A stretch of DNA of 64,000 nucleotides from Allosalinactinospora lopnorensis (GTDB taxonomy: Bacteria > Actinomycetota > Actinomycetes > Streptosporangiales > Streptosporangiaceae), in contig NZ_LAJC01000006.1 in NCBI RefSeq assembly GCF_000981225.1, positions 1 through 64,000 of the forward strand, written 5' to 3'. The notes beneath the pieces are model-generated. The model was given only the letters and a program-made list of their open reading frames with translations, was not told the DNA's origin and did no database searches. Made by a program: the position numbers and the translations under genes. This document shows, one piece after another, positions 38,612 to 49,907 of the stretch (positions are counted from its first letter, which is position 1; each line of letters begins with the position of its first letter).

Positions 38612-39433
38612 ATGGACTGGACGTTGGGGCAGCGCCACGAGACCGCGCAGGGGATCGTGCGCTGGGAGAGCTGGGGAGGAGGAAGCCCTGTCGTACTTCT
38701 GCACGGAACGCCGTTCTCCTCGTACGTGTGGCGCGACATCGCCGCGGCGCTCGCCACCCGCTACCAGGTGTTCGTCTGGGACATGCCCGGCTACGGCCAG
38801 TCGGAGATGCGTCGGGACCAGGACGTCTCCCTGGCGGCGCAGGGGCGCCTCTTCGTCGATCTCCTGGCGCACTGGGGACTGCACCGGCCGCGGGTGGTGG
38901 CGCACGACTTCGGGGGCGCGGTCGCGCTGCGCGCACACCTGCTGCACGGCGTGCTGTATGCGCGCCTGGCCCTGCTCGACGCGGTGGCGGTGGCTCCCTG
39001 GGGCTCCCCGTTCTTCCGGCTCGTCGCGCAGCACGCCGACGTGTTCGGCCAACTGCCGGAGGCGCTGCATCGTGCGCTGGTGCGCGAGTACGTGACCTCG
39101 GCCAGCAGTCGCGGTCTGCGGCCGGACGTCCTTGACCGGTTGGTCGAGCCGTGGCTCGGCGAACTCGGGCAGTCGGCCTTCTACCGGCAGATCGCCCAGA
39201 ACGACCAGCGCTACACCGACGAGATCCAGGGACGGTACGGCGAGCTGGGCCTGCCTGTGCTGGTGGGGTGGGGGTCTGATGACACCTGGCTTCCGCCGGA
39301 GCGCGGCCGCGCCCTGGCCTCGCAGATTCCGGGCGCACGCCTGGAGATGATCGCCGAGGCCGGGCATCTGGTTCAAGAGGACGCCCCCGTACAGGTCGCC
39401 ACCCTTCTCGGCGACTTCCTCGGAGAGGAGTAG
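38612..39433 (+). CDS. Alpha/beta hydrolase with an aspartate nucleophile (epoxide hydrolase / dehalogenase type)
   Basis: The 273-aa protein has the alpha/beta hydrolase fold. The oxyanion motif is LLHGTPFSSYVW, the nucleophile elbow is VVAHDFGGAVAL (Asp at about residue 99), the acid is in GWGSDDTWLP, and the catalytic His is in EAGHLVQED. An Asp nucleophile is typical of epoxide hydrolases and haloalkane or haloacetate dehalogenases, while esterases use Ser. GAGAGGGG precedes the start. It lies 1 kb from an epoxidase-like gene and just before a detoxification-type group, so either epoxide opening of a natural product or self-protection is possible. Confidence 0.83.
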   Translation: MDWTLGQRHETAQGIVRWESWGGGSPVVLLHGTPFSSYVWRDIAAALATRYQVFVWDMPGYGQSEMRRDQDVSLAAQGRLFVDLLAHWGLHRPRVVAHDFGGAVALRAHLLHGVLYARLALLDAVAVAPWGSPFFRLVAQHADVFGQLPEALHRALVREYVTSASSRGLRPDVLDRLVEPWLGELGQSAFYRQIAQNDQRYTDEIQGRYGELGLPVLVGWGSDDTWLPPERGRALASQIPGARLEMIAEAGHLVQEDAPVQVATLLGDFLGEE

Positions 39434-39556
39434 TGCGGGGAGCGCGGCCTCCGCGAGTCCGATGGGACTTCCGGGTGTTCCCTCCTTTCCCGGCGGCCGC
39501 GAAGTGGGGTGGGACGCCGGCGGCACTAGGCAACGTCGGCGCGACATGGCACGATC

Positions 39557-40012
<456 letters not shown>

Positions 40013-40017
40013 CTGGC

Positions 40018-40428
40018 ATGGACATCACCATTCACGCGAGCTTCCTTCCGCACGACGACCCGGACGCCTCCCTGGCCTTCTTCCGTGACACCCTCGGCTT
40101 CGAGGTCCGCAATGACGTCGGGTACGGCGGGATGCGCTGGATCACGGTCGGTCCTGCCGACCAGCCCGGGACGTCCGTCGTCCTGCACCCGCCGTTCGCC
40201 GACCCCGGCGTCACCGAGGACGAGCGCCGCACCATCGCCGAGATGATGGCCAAGGGCACCTACGCCATGCTCCTCCTAGCCACCAAAGACCTCGACGGCG
40301 TCTTCGCGCGGCTGCAGGCCGGCGACGCCGAGGTCGTCCAGGAGCCGACCGAACAGCCGTACGGCGTTCGCGACTGCGCCTTCCGCGATCCCGCGGGCAA
40401 CATGATCCGCATCCAGGAGCGGCACTGA
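40018..40428 (+). CDS. VOC (glyoxalase/bleomycin resistance) family protein
   Basis: The ATG at 40018 gives 136 aa. The two babababb repeats of the vicinal-oxygen-chelate fold are visible: a first strand IHASFLPHDDPDASLAFFR with a helix, and a second half ending in VRDCAFRDPAGNMIRIQE, where the conserved DPxGN and the metal-position Glu sit. Family members bind metal or trap small toxic molecules. The function here is not known. It is tightly linked to the upstream AraC gene and followed by remains of a second VOC gene. Confidence 0.85.
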   Translation: MDITIHASFLPHDDPDASLAFFRDTLGFEVRNDVGYGGMRWITVGPADQPGTSVVLHPPFADPGVTEDERRTIAEMMAKGTYAMLLLATKDLDGVFARLQAGDAEVVQEPTEQPYGVRDCAFRDPAGNMIRIQERH

Positions 40429-40439
40429 GCCCGTCCGAC

Positions 40440-40565
40440 GATCGCGGCAATGAACTGCACAGACGGCGCTGTGAAGGCGCCCACGCGACGCCGGTGGCGG
40501 CCGCCCGGGGGGCCACCGTCACCGATCCCGATGGCAACGTCCCCGAGCTGATTCAGGACCGATGA
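40440..40565 (+). pseudogene. Remnant of a second VOC-family gene
   Basis: The frame ending at the TGA 40563-40565 reads ATVTDPDGNVPELIQDR. This is the usual C-terminal end of a VOC protein (DPDGN followed by a conserved Glu). Upstream of about residue 25 from the end it no longer resembles the fold, and no start with an N-terminal half exists. The stop overlaps the start of the PPOX gene. It looks like a deleted duplicate of the neighbouring VOC gene. Confidence 0.6.
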
Positions 40566-41014
40566 GTACCGACCCCCGCTCCCGTGCTCAGCGCCGTCGT
40601 GACACCGAACATCGGCTCACCCACGACAAAGACGTCTGGGTGGCCAGTGCCTCGGCGGACGGTGCGCCGTACCTGGTGCCGCTGTCCTTCGACTGGGACG
40701 GCGAGGCACTGCTGATGGCCACGCCGGCCGACAGCCCGACCGGCAGGAACCTGGCCGCCACCCGGGCCGTTCGGCTGGGGCTGGGCCACACCCGCGACGT
40801 GTCCATGATCGAGGGTGAAGTCGAGGTCATCGAGATCGACGCGTTGCCGCGGGAGCGGGGTGACCGGTTCGTCGCGCACACCGGCTTCGACCCGCGTGCG
40901 CTGGCCACGCCGTACCGCTGGTTCCGCGTCTCTCCGCGCCGAATCCAGGCTTGGCGCGAGGTGAACGAGATGCCCGGCCGCGAGCTGATGCGCGGCGGCC
41001 GCTGGTTGGTCTGA
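40562..41014 (+). CDS. Pyridoxamine 5'-phosphate oxidase-fold (PPOX class) protein
   Basis: The 150-aa protein has the split-barrel flavin-binding fold. DVWVASASADGAPYLVPLSF is the typical first strand pair, LLMATPADSPTGRNLAA carries the phosphate-binding turn, and VRLGLGHTRDVSMIEGEVEVIE follows. It ends with WFRVSPRRIQAWREVNE. Relatives use FMN or F420 to reduce or oxidise small molecules. The cofactor cannot be decided by eye. The gene sits between the VOC gene and a UvrA-like ATPase, consistent with a detoxification group. Confidence 0.82.
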   Translation: MSTDPRSRAQRRRDTEHRLTHDKDVWVASASADGAPYLVPLSFDWDGEALLMATPADSPTGRNLAATRAVRLGLGHTRDVSMIEGEVEVIEIDALPRERGDRFVAHTGFDPRALATPYRWFRVSPRRIQAWREVNEMPGRELMRGGRWLV

Positions 41015-41267
41015 CGCCTCGGCAGGGCGCGCCGCGTGGCCGGCGGCCAGAGACGCCACGGGCCGAAGCGGTGTGGACGCCTGGTTCTTGCGCCGGACGG
41101 GGCCGCGTCACCCCGGCCGACACCCGCCGATCAGGTGGACAGCGGACCGTTGCCGCGACCGCGCCGACGAAGGAGAACCGGACGTACTGCTCGAAGCTGG
41201 TTAGATCGAGCCAGGCGACGCCGACGGAGACCGCGCAGGCGGCCCCCGCCCAACAGATGGAGAAACG

Positions 41268-43703
<2,436 letters not shown>

Positions 43704-44636
43704 CCGGGGCCTTCGCGGGCACCGTGCGACGAGTTCTCCCATCTGTTCCGTCTCCTCCCACTCGAATCACGATGAAAAACGTCCAATGGACGCGCGGGCG
43801 GCAAAGCCTTCCGGGTTCGTCGGCGCCCGGCTTCCGAAAAGCGGATTTCCAGGATCTCCGCGAGTCCGCGCCGATTAGGGCAGGGCCCCGCGGACCTCCT
43901 TTTCGACGATGAGGTCTCGAGGTTCTTCGCCCCGGTACGGCGGTGCCGCGCGGTTTCCGCTTCGCCGCGGAGTGTCTCAAAACGAGACCGGTCTTTTCCG
44001 GAACGCTCCGCCCGCAAGCGGTCGTCGCCACAGGCGCCCTTGCGCTTCCTCGTCTGGGAGAGGGAGTCGCCTGGAGGGCTCCGAAATCGAGACCGTGGCT
44101 CTGACCGGCCTTGATGGTGTCCGGTACGGGGTGTGAGGACTCGGCGCCGTGCCGGCTTTCCCGGCCTCGGAAAGCTCCGGCGAGGCTCCGTGCTCTCCTG
44201 ACGGACCGGGGGAGCGCTGCCGGCCGTCCACGACCGTGCGATCCTCTTTCGATGCCACCTCGTCTCCGGAGTAGTTTCCGAATCCTTTACGTGTTGGCAA
44301 AGCTACTTTATGTGATTGCCAGAATATCGGCGCTGCGCTCCCCCATTCAACGCTGAGAACGTGCAGGTTTCCCGCTCTCGGCGAGAGCAAACGCCTGTAG
44401 TCTGCCGAAGGCGGAACGATTCCCATCTCGGTTATCGTGCAGGTCATCGACCTCTCTGTCTGGAAGTGGCTCCTATCACGCCTGTGGCTGATCAAGGTAA
44501 GCCAAACGTGACTTGAGTTTTAGGATTGCTGTCTTCACCATGATCATGCAGGTCGTTAAGGGCGGGACGAGAGGGGCGTTGGCGCATCATGTGCAGGCCG
44601 TCCCCGAACTAGCGAACGAATCGTGAGGAAATCCGC
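43704..44636. other. Intergenic region without a recognisable gene
   Basis: This stretch of 930 bases has no frame with recognisable motifs. It is AT-richer from 44260 to 44640, where the promoter of the following gene is expected. No strong hairpin was found. Confidence 0.45.
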
Positions 44637-45845
44637 ATGGTCGGTGCGATCACCACGGAGCGTCATGAGCGTCTACGGAAGGAGGTGCGGGCTTTCGCCG
44701 AGAGTGAGGTGCTCCCCCGAGTACCGGACATGGAAAGGTCGCGCGCCATCCAACACCGGTTGGCCCGGCTGATCGCCCAGCAGGGCTGGATCGGCGTGAC
44801 AATCGGTCGCGAGCACGGCGGGATGGGCCTGGGGCACCTGTCGAAGACGATCATCATCGAAGAGTTGGCGCGGGTCAGCGGTGCCATGGGGGCCATGGTG
44901 CAGGCCTCTCAGCTGGGTGTGGCCAAGATCCTGCACTACGGCAACGAGACGCAGAAGAAGACCTGGCTGCCCGCCATATCCGACGGAGACTGCCTGCCTA
45001 CGATCGCCGTGACCGAGCGCGAGTCCGGTGGTTACGTCCTTGGTATGACGGCGAGTGCGGTGCGCGACGGTGACGACTACATCATCAACGGCCGCAAGGT
45101 GTTCGTCGGAAACAGCCACGTCGGCGACCTGCACGGTGTCGTCGTCCGCACCGGGCCCGGCTCCAAGGGATTATCGGCGTTCCTGGTGGAGGCGGACCGC
45201 CCCGGTTTCTCGCTCGGTCCGCACGCCGGGACCATGGGCCTGCACGGGTTCAGCTTCGGCGAACTCATCTTCGACGACTGCCGCGTCCCCGCGGCGAACC
45301 TGCTCGGGTCCGAGGGCGACGGTCTGGCGGTGGCCTATTCCTCCAGCATCCTGTACGGAAGAGCCAACCTCGCGGCGGTCTCCTTAGGTATCCACCAGGC
45401 GCTGCTGGACGAGACCAGCAAGTACGTCACCACGCAGCACCGCTACGGTGAGCCGCTGTGCGAACTCCCCTCGATCAAGCTGAAGCTGGGTCAGATGCAG
45501 TCTCGGCTGATGATCTCCCGCCTCGCCCTCTACCATGCAGTACACCTACTGGACCAGGGACTGCCCTGCGACGCGGAGCTGATGAACGCCAAGCTCATCA
45601 ACGTCGAGAACGCCCTGGACACCGCGCGCAACGCGATGGAGGCGCACGCCGCCTGCGGGCTCTACACCGATCGGCCGATCGAACGGTACCTGCGCGACGC
45701 GCACCACATCTTCGCCCCTGCCGGTACCTCCGACGTCCAGCTTCTCCGGCTCAGCGAAGTAGCGCTGGGGACGGAGAAGAGGCAGTGGTCGCAGCGGTTC
45801 GCCGCTCCCCTGGAAGCCGAGAGTGAATTCGCTCCCGTCCCCTGA
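44637..45845 (+). CDS. Acyl-CoA dehydrogenase-fold flavoprotein lacking the catalytic glutamate
   Basis: The 402-aa protein has the acyl-CoA dehydrogenase layout: an N-terminal helical domain to about residue 120, the beta domain with AVTERESGGYVLG and GRKVFVGNSHVGDL, and C-terminal helices with RYGEPLCELPSIK. GTGAGGAAA precedes the start. In typical members the base is Glu in YEGTSEIQ; here that place reads APAGTSDVQ, with Ala. The alternative position used by isovaleryl-CoA dehydrogenase (LDLER) reads ILYGR. Normal alpha,beta-dehydrogenation is therefore doubtful. Relatives without the base act as flavin oxygenases or on carrier-bound substrates in natural-product pathways. It stands alone, with a terminator behind it. 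Confidence 0.8.
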   Translation: MVGAITTERHERLRKEVRAFAESEVLPRVPDMERSRAIQHRLARLIAQQGWIGVTIGREHGGMGLGHLSKTIIIEELARVSGAMGAMVQASQLGVAKILHYGNETQKKTWLPAISDGDCLPTIAVTERESGGYVLGMTASAVRDGDDYIINGRKVFVGNSHVGDLHGVVVRTGPGSKGLSAFLVEADRPGFSLGPHAGTMGLHGFSFGELIFDDCRVPAANLLGSEGDGLAVAYSSSILYGRANLAAVSLGIHQALLDETSKYVTTQHRYGEPLCELPSIKLKLGQMQSRLMISRLALYHAVHLLDQGLPCDAELMNAKLINVENALDTARNAMEAHAACGLYTDRPIERYLRDAHHIFAPAGTSDVQLLRLSEVALGTEKRQWSQRFAAPLEAESEFAPVP

Positions 45846-45928
45846 CCAGGGACACCCAGTGGTCGGGCGGTGCACCGCTCGCGGTTTGAGCGGAACCGGT
45901 GACCCCCTCCCACAAGTCCTCAGCCACA

Positions 45929-45968
45929 AAAAAGAGGAACGCGGTCGCAATTCCGCGTTCCTCTTTTT
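45929..45968. terminator. Rho-independent bidirectional terminator
   Basis: A perfect 16-bp stem (45929-45944 with 45953-45968) has an 8-base loop, an A run on the left and a T run on the right. It lies between the convergent acyl-CoA dehydrogenase-like and GAF-protein genes and can work for both. Confidence 0.9.
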
Positions 45969-45988
45969 CATGGCACCGTCCGGCGGTA

Positions 45989-46552
45989 CTACTCCGCGCG
46001 TCCTTCACGCCGGTGGACAAGATCGATCAGTTCGGCGGCCCTCTCCTTGATGAGCTCCAGGCCGGGGCGGCCCCAAGGGCGCACCTCGCGGTCCACGACG
46101 CAGATCGTGCCGAGAGTCGTCCCCGTTCGGTCGATGAGAGGGGCGCCCAGGTAGGAGCGGATGCCGATCTTGTCGACCACCGGGTTGCCGGCGAACCGGG
46201 GATAGTCGCAGACGTCGTCCAGCACCAGCGGGAGGCGCCGGGCCACCACATGCGGGCAGTAGCCGTGGTCGCGAGGCATCATCCGGTCCGGTTCCACGCT
46301 GGGGGCGGAGTCCGCCAGTGCGGAATTGGCCTGTGTGGGGCCGACGTGCAGTCCGGCGAAGTACTGGCGCTCCTCGTCGATGAAGTTGACCATCGCGAAC
46401 GGGGCGCCTGTGGTCTGGGCGAGGTCGCGCGCGAACTGATCGAATTCCTGGTCAGGGGTTTCCCCCAGGCCGAGCTCACGCAGCCGCGCCATGCGCTGGG
46501 GCACCTCGCGGTCCATAGGGGTCAGTAGGTGGCCTTGGGAGTCTTGGGTCAC
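45989..46552 (-). CDS. GAF-domain protein of the conservon
   Basis: The 187-aa protein consists of one GAF domain (about residues 30-175): FDQFARDLAQTTGAPFAMVNFID, RDHGYCPHVV, then the strand YLGAPLIDRTGTTLGTICVVD. GAF domains bind small ligands or tetrapyrroles or serve in signalling. The Cys in GYCPHVV could be a ligand residue, but this is not shown. It is the last gene of the conservon operon, 35 bases after the GTPase gene, where many Streptomyces conservons have a cytochrome P450. It may be an input or output module for the GTPase. Confidence 0.82.
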   Translation of the reverse strand: MTQDSQGHLLTPMDREVPQRMARLRELGLGETPDQEFDQFARDLAQTTGAPFAMVNFIDEERQYFAGLHVGPTQANSALADSAPSVEPDRMMPRDHGYCPHVVARRLPLVLDDVCDYPRFAGNPVVDKIGIRSYLGAPLIDRTGTTLGTICVVDREVRPWGRPGLELIKERAAELIDLVHRREGRAE

Positions 46553-46587
46553 GACGGAGCTCCATATCTGGCAGATCTTCGATCGGA

Positions 46588-47169
46588 CTATGCGGAATGA
46601 GAAGACATGGCGGTGAGCAGATACTGGACCAAGGAGACCAGTACGGAGGTCGCGGAACGGTCGCCACGCGCGTCGCAGAGCACGACGGGCACGTGGGGCC
46701 CGATTTTAAGGGCGGCTCTCACCTCCTCGGAGTCGTATCGGAAGGCCCCATCGAACTCGTTGATCGCGATGAGGAAGTGGATGCCCCGGCGTTCGAAGAA
46801 ATCGACCGCTTCGAAACTGGTCTCCAGGCGACGCGGGTCGACCAGGATGACCGCACCCAGTGCCCCCGTGGAGAGTTCATCCCACATGAACCAGAAACGG
46901 TCTTGGCCGGGTGTTCCGAACAGGTAGAGGACGTACCGGGGATCGAGGGTGAGACGACCGAAGTCGAAGGCCACGGTGGTGGTGGCCTTGTTCTCTACCC
47001 CCGCCAGGTTGTCGGTGCCGATGCTGGCCGCGGTGATGAGCTCCTCGGTGCTCAACGGCTCGATCTCGCTCACCGATCCGATGAAGGTCGTCTTCCCGAC
47101 GCCGAAGCCGCCCGCGACCAGGACTTTGACCGCAGTGGGGAACAGGTCAGAGTCGTTTTCGTAGGCCAT
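46588..47169 (-). CDS. cvnD: Ras-like small GTPase (CvnD)
   Basis: The 193-aa protein has the P-loop GGFGVGKTTF (about residues 17-26), the switch region TTTVAFDFGR, the G3-like LFGTPGQDRF, and a base-recognition segment around NEFDGA in place of NKxD. It is the MglA-like ATP/GTP-binding protein of conservons, which cycles GTP under control of the roadblock protein and couples to the sensor kinase at the membrane. Its start overlaps the end of cvnC by 23 bases. A decayed relative lies at 16977-17517. Confidence 0.92.
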   Translation of the reverse strand: MAYENDSDLFPTAVKVLVAGGFGVGKTTFIGSVSEIEPLSTEELITAASIGTDNLAGVENKATTTVAFDFGRLTLDPRYVLYLFGTPGQDRFWFMWDELSTGALGAVILVDPRRLETSFEAVDFFERRGIHFLIAINEFDGAFRYDSEEVRAALKIGPHVPVVLCDARGDRSATSVLVSLVQYLLTAMSSHSA

Positions 47170-47524
47170 CGAGCACCGCCTCTAGCACACTTCTGTCAGT
47201 GGGGCTGGCCGCGGCGTGCGGGGAGCGCGTGGTCACCGCTCCGCAGTCGACCAGATCGGAAAGGAGAACCTTGGTGACCATCGCGGGCAGTCGCAGATGC
47301 GCCGCGACCTCCGCCACCGAAGTCGGACCGTTGCACAGACCAAGCGCCTGAGCATGTTCCGGGGCCAGCTGCGTCGTGGCGATCTGGCCGGTGGCCATCA
47401 CCAGGGATAGCAGATCCAGACTCTTGGTAGGGCTCGTGCGTCCGTTGCTTACCGTATAGGGGCGCACCAAGCGTCCGGCGTCCTCATCGAGCCACAACTC
47501 GTCGTCATGAACCGCCATGGGCAC
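47147..47524 (-). CDS. cvnC: DUF742 protein (CvnC)
   Basis: The 125-aa protein has the DUF742 pattern: RLVRPYTVSNGRTSP, a winged-helix-like middle (SVAEVAAHLRLPAMVTKVLLSDLVDCGAV), and a tail that ends in LEAVLDGLRKRL. In conservons this protein works with the sensor kinase, roadblock protein and GTPase; its exact action is not known. The start overlaps the end of cvnB by 20 bases; the ATG at 47518 is an alternative start. Confidence 0.92.
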   Translation of the reverse strand: MPMAVHDDELWLDEDAGRLVRPYTVSNGRTSPTKSLDLLSLVMATGQIATTQLAPEHAQALGLCNGPTSVAEVAAHLRLPAMVTKVLLSDLVDCGAVTTRSPHAAASPTDRSVLEAVLDGLRKRL

Positions 47525-47942
47525 CAGAGTAGGTAGTCATTGTCCGGGCAGGAGTGGCCAGGAACGGACGGACGCTCTTGATCAGTTGCGACATCTCGTA
47601 GCCGAGGACGCCGGCGTCGGTCTCCCGGTCTGCCAGCACCGCCAGAACCGAGCCGAAGCCGGCCGACGAGATGAAAAGCAGGGTGTTCTCGAGTTCCACC
47701 ACCACTTGCCGGACGATGTCACTGCCGCCGAACTTGGCTCCGGCGCCGCGTGAAAGGGAGAACAGCCCGGAGGCGATCGCGGCCATTTGCTCCGCGTCGG
47801 CACGATCCAAGCCGTGGACGGCTTTCATCAGACCGTCTGAGGACAGCAGGACGGTACTACGGGTATACGGAACACGCTCGACCAGGTTGCTCAACAACCA
47901 GGCGAGGTCTGATTCCTGGCTTGGGGGGACAGCGCTCACCAT
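47505..47942 (-). CDS. cvnB: Roadblock/LC7-domain protein (CvnB)
   Basis: The 145-aa protein is a single roadblock/LC7 domain: LAWLLSNLVERVPYTRSTVLLSSDGL, then DRADAEQMAAIASGLFSLS, and GFGSVLAVLADRETDAGVLGYEM. In bacterial systems of the MglA/MglB kind, roadblock dimers control nucleotide turnover of the partner GTPase; here the partner is CvnD. It lies 39 bases after cvnA. Confidence 0.92.
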   Translation of the reverse strand: MVSAVPPSQESDLAWLLSNLVERVPYTRSTVLLSSDGLMKAVHGLDRADAEQMAAIASGLFSLSRGAGAKFGGSDIVRQVVVELENTLLFISSAGFGSVLAVLADRETDAGVLGYEMSQLIKSVRPFLATPARTMTTYSGAHGGS

Positions 47943-47981
47943 TGTGGATGGCTCTCCTTCGGGGGCATGGAATGCTCTTGG

Positions 47982-49907
47982 TCAGCTGGTGTTGTCGGGA
48001 CGACCCGAGGGGCCGTTCTCGTTCTCCTTCTCTTCCTCGGCGCGGCTGACGCCTCCCCGGAAAGCGGCCATTAGACCAGGGGAGTGATCGGTGTCTGCTT
48101 CATCGCGTCGGGATGTGGGGGAATCACGCAGCTGAGGCGCCAGGTGCGTTTGCACGCGACGCTGTGGCAACGGCGGGCGTTCGCTGCGGTCGGTCCGATC
48201 GTGGGAGGGGAGATCAGCCGCGGGAGCGGATCGGACGGTCTGGTTGGGGTTCTGCGGGCGCTGGGCGCCGGATTCCCGTTCGGGCAGCGGGGGACGCGAC
48301 GGGGGGTCCGAGTGGTTGCTGTACGACCCGTTGGTGCGGTTCTCAGCGGCGTACTGGTGGTAGTCCCTCGCCGGAGGCTGTCCGGAGCCGGAGCTGTGGC
48401 CGGAGACGGAGGAGGGGGGTGGCTCCGCCGAGTGTGGCGGAGGGGAGGCGGAGTGGGCGGAGGCGGCCGGTGCCGCGACCGCCATGGCCGGAACGGGCTC
48501 CGGACGGGCGGGTTGTTCCGGACGGGCGGGTTGTTCCGGACGGGCGGGTTGTTCCGGACGGGCGGGTTGTTCCGGACGGGCGGGGAGGTGCGGGCGGGCC
48601 GACTGCTCCGGACGGGCGGGCTGCTCCGAACGAGCCGGCTGCGTTCGTGCCTGGACCTCGTGGTCCTGGGGCGAGGAGCCGACCAGCTTCTTCGGCAGTA
48701 CGACGACGGCCTGGGTGCCGCCGTAGACATTGGGCTGAAGCTGGACCTTCGCGCCGTTCTTGCGGGCGAGGGTCGAGACCACGAACAGTCCGATCCGGCC
48801 GTCGCGCAGCAGCTCGCTGAGGTTGATCTGCTCGGGGTCGGCGAGCAGGTTGTTCATCTGGCGCTGATCGGAGGGCTGCATCCCCAGGCCGCGGTCCTCG
48901 ACCTCGATGACCACGCCGGCGGTGACGGTGTCGGTGCGGAGCAGCACCTGGGTGTGGGGCGGGGAGAACTTGGTGGCGTTCTCGATGAGCTCGGCGATCA
49001 GGTGAATGACGTCAACAACGGCACTGCCGTCCAGGGTGCCCTCGATCGGGGGCACCACCTTGACGCGTGAATAGTGCTCGACCTCGGCAACGGCCGAGCG
49101 CAGTACCTCGTACAGGCTCACCGGCTTGCTCCACTGCCGCCGCGATGCGGCACCGCCGAGCACAGCGAGGCTTTCCGACTGGCGGCGCATACGGGTGGCG
49201 AGGTGGTCGATGGTGAACAGACCCTTCAGCAGATCGGGATCCTCGACCTGGGCCTCCAGCTCGTCGAGCAGGCCGATCTCCCGGTGGACCAGTGACTGCA
49301 TCCGCCGGGCGACGTTGACGAACACCTCCACCTGCTGTCCGGACTCCTGCTGTCCGGACTCCTGCGGTTCGGCGGAGACACGCCGTTCGACGCCGCCGTT
49401 GGGTTTGACGGCCGCTACGTGCAGGACGGCGTTCTGCGCGGCGCACTGGCCCTTCTGCAGCTCGTGTTCGAGCAGCACGAACGGCTCGCTCTCCTCATCG
49501 GGCGGGGCGCCCACGCTGGACGGCGCGAAGTACTCGCCGTTCCGCACCCTCTCGACCAGCCGCTGGAGGTTCTCCTGGCCTCGGGCACTGGAGAACCTCA
49601 GGGCATCGAGCCGGTCGTGCACCTGGGCGGTGGCGCGCTTGGCGCCGTAAACGGCGACGAGCAGGATGATCACGGCTCCCGCTCCGGCCACGGCCGGTAT
49701 CACAGTGGCAGCGGCGGAAGAGGGCGAGAGAAGGAGGAACGCCACCGCCGCCGCCCCCAGGAGCGCCATGAAGGCCGCGGGAAGCACGGAAACCCGCATA
49801 TGGAGGGCGGGTATGCCGCTCGGGGTATGCGTGTATCGGGCGGAGCGCCTGCCATGCCGCCGGACGTGCCGGCGTTCGGCGGTAAAAGTCGGGGGGAGTT
49901 CAGACAT
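47982..49907 (-). CDS. cvnA: Conservon sensor kinase-like protein (CvnA)
   Basis: The 641-aa protein has two membrane helices near the N-terminus (about residues 40-60 and 65-90). A helical dimerisation region with the H-box-like IDHLATRMRR follows, then a GHKL ATPase domain with N box LIAELIENATKFS, G1 EDRGLGM and G2 GLFVVSTLARKNGA (to about residue 410). The remaining 230 residues are disordered, rich in Pro, Arg, Ser and Gln, with tandem PARPEQ repeats. There is little extracellular part between the helices, so input may come from the membrane or cytosol. It leads the operon cvnABCD plus GAF gene. Confidence 0.9.
   Translation of the reverse strand: MSELPPTFTAERRHVRRHGRRSARYTHTPSGIPALHMRVSVLPAAFMALLGAAAVAFLLLSPSSAAATVIPAVAGAGAVIILLVAVYGAKRATAQVHDRLDALRFSSARGQENLQRLVERVRNGEYFAPSSVGAPPDEESEPFVLLEHELQKGQCAAQNAVLHVAAVKPNGGVERRVSAEPQESGQQESGQQVEVFVNVARRMQSLVHREIGLLDELEAQVEDPDLLKGLFTIDHLATRMRRQSESLAVLGGAASRRQWSKPVSLYEVLRSAVAEVEHYSRVKVVPPIEGTLDGSAVVDVIHLIAELIENATKFSPPHTQVLLRTDTVTAGVVIEVEDRGLGMQPSDQRQMNNLLADPEQINLSELLRDGRIGLFVVSTLARKNGAKVQLQPNVYGGTQAVVVLPKKLVGSSPQDHEVQARTQPARSEQPARPEQSARPHLPARPEQPARPEQPARPEQPARPEQPARPEPVPAMAVAAPAASAHSASPPPHSAEPPPSSVSGHSSGSGQPPARDYHQYAAENRTNGSYSNHSDPPSRPPLPERESGAQRPQNPNQTVRSAPAADLPSHDRTDRSERPPLPQRRVQTHLAPQLRDSPTSRRDEADTDHSPGLMAAFRGGVSRAEEEKENENGPSGRPDNTS
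48501..48644 (-). repeat. 18-bp tandem repeat inside cvnA
   Basis: There are eight consecutive 18-bp units. Four (48501-48572) are identical and the others have diverged. They encode repeated PARPEQ in the disordered tail of CvnA. Copy number could vary between strains. Confidence 0.9.

Noticed and set aside
37890-39533. Minus-strand open frame of 547 codons over the hydrolase and its upstream region
   Set aside because: Arginine-, alanine- and proline-rich noise; the plus-strand hydrolase has a full set of catalytic motifs.
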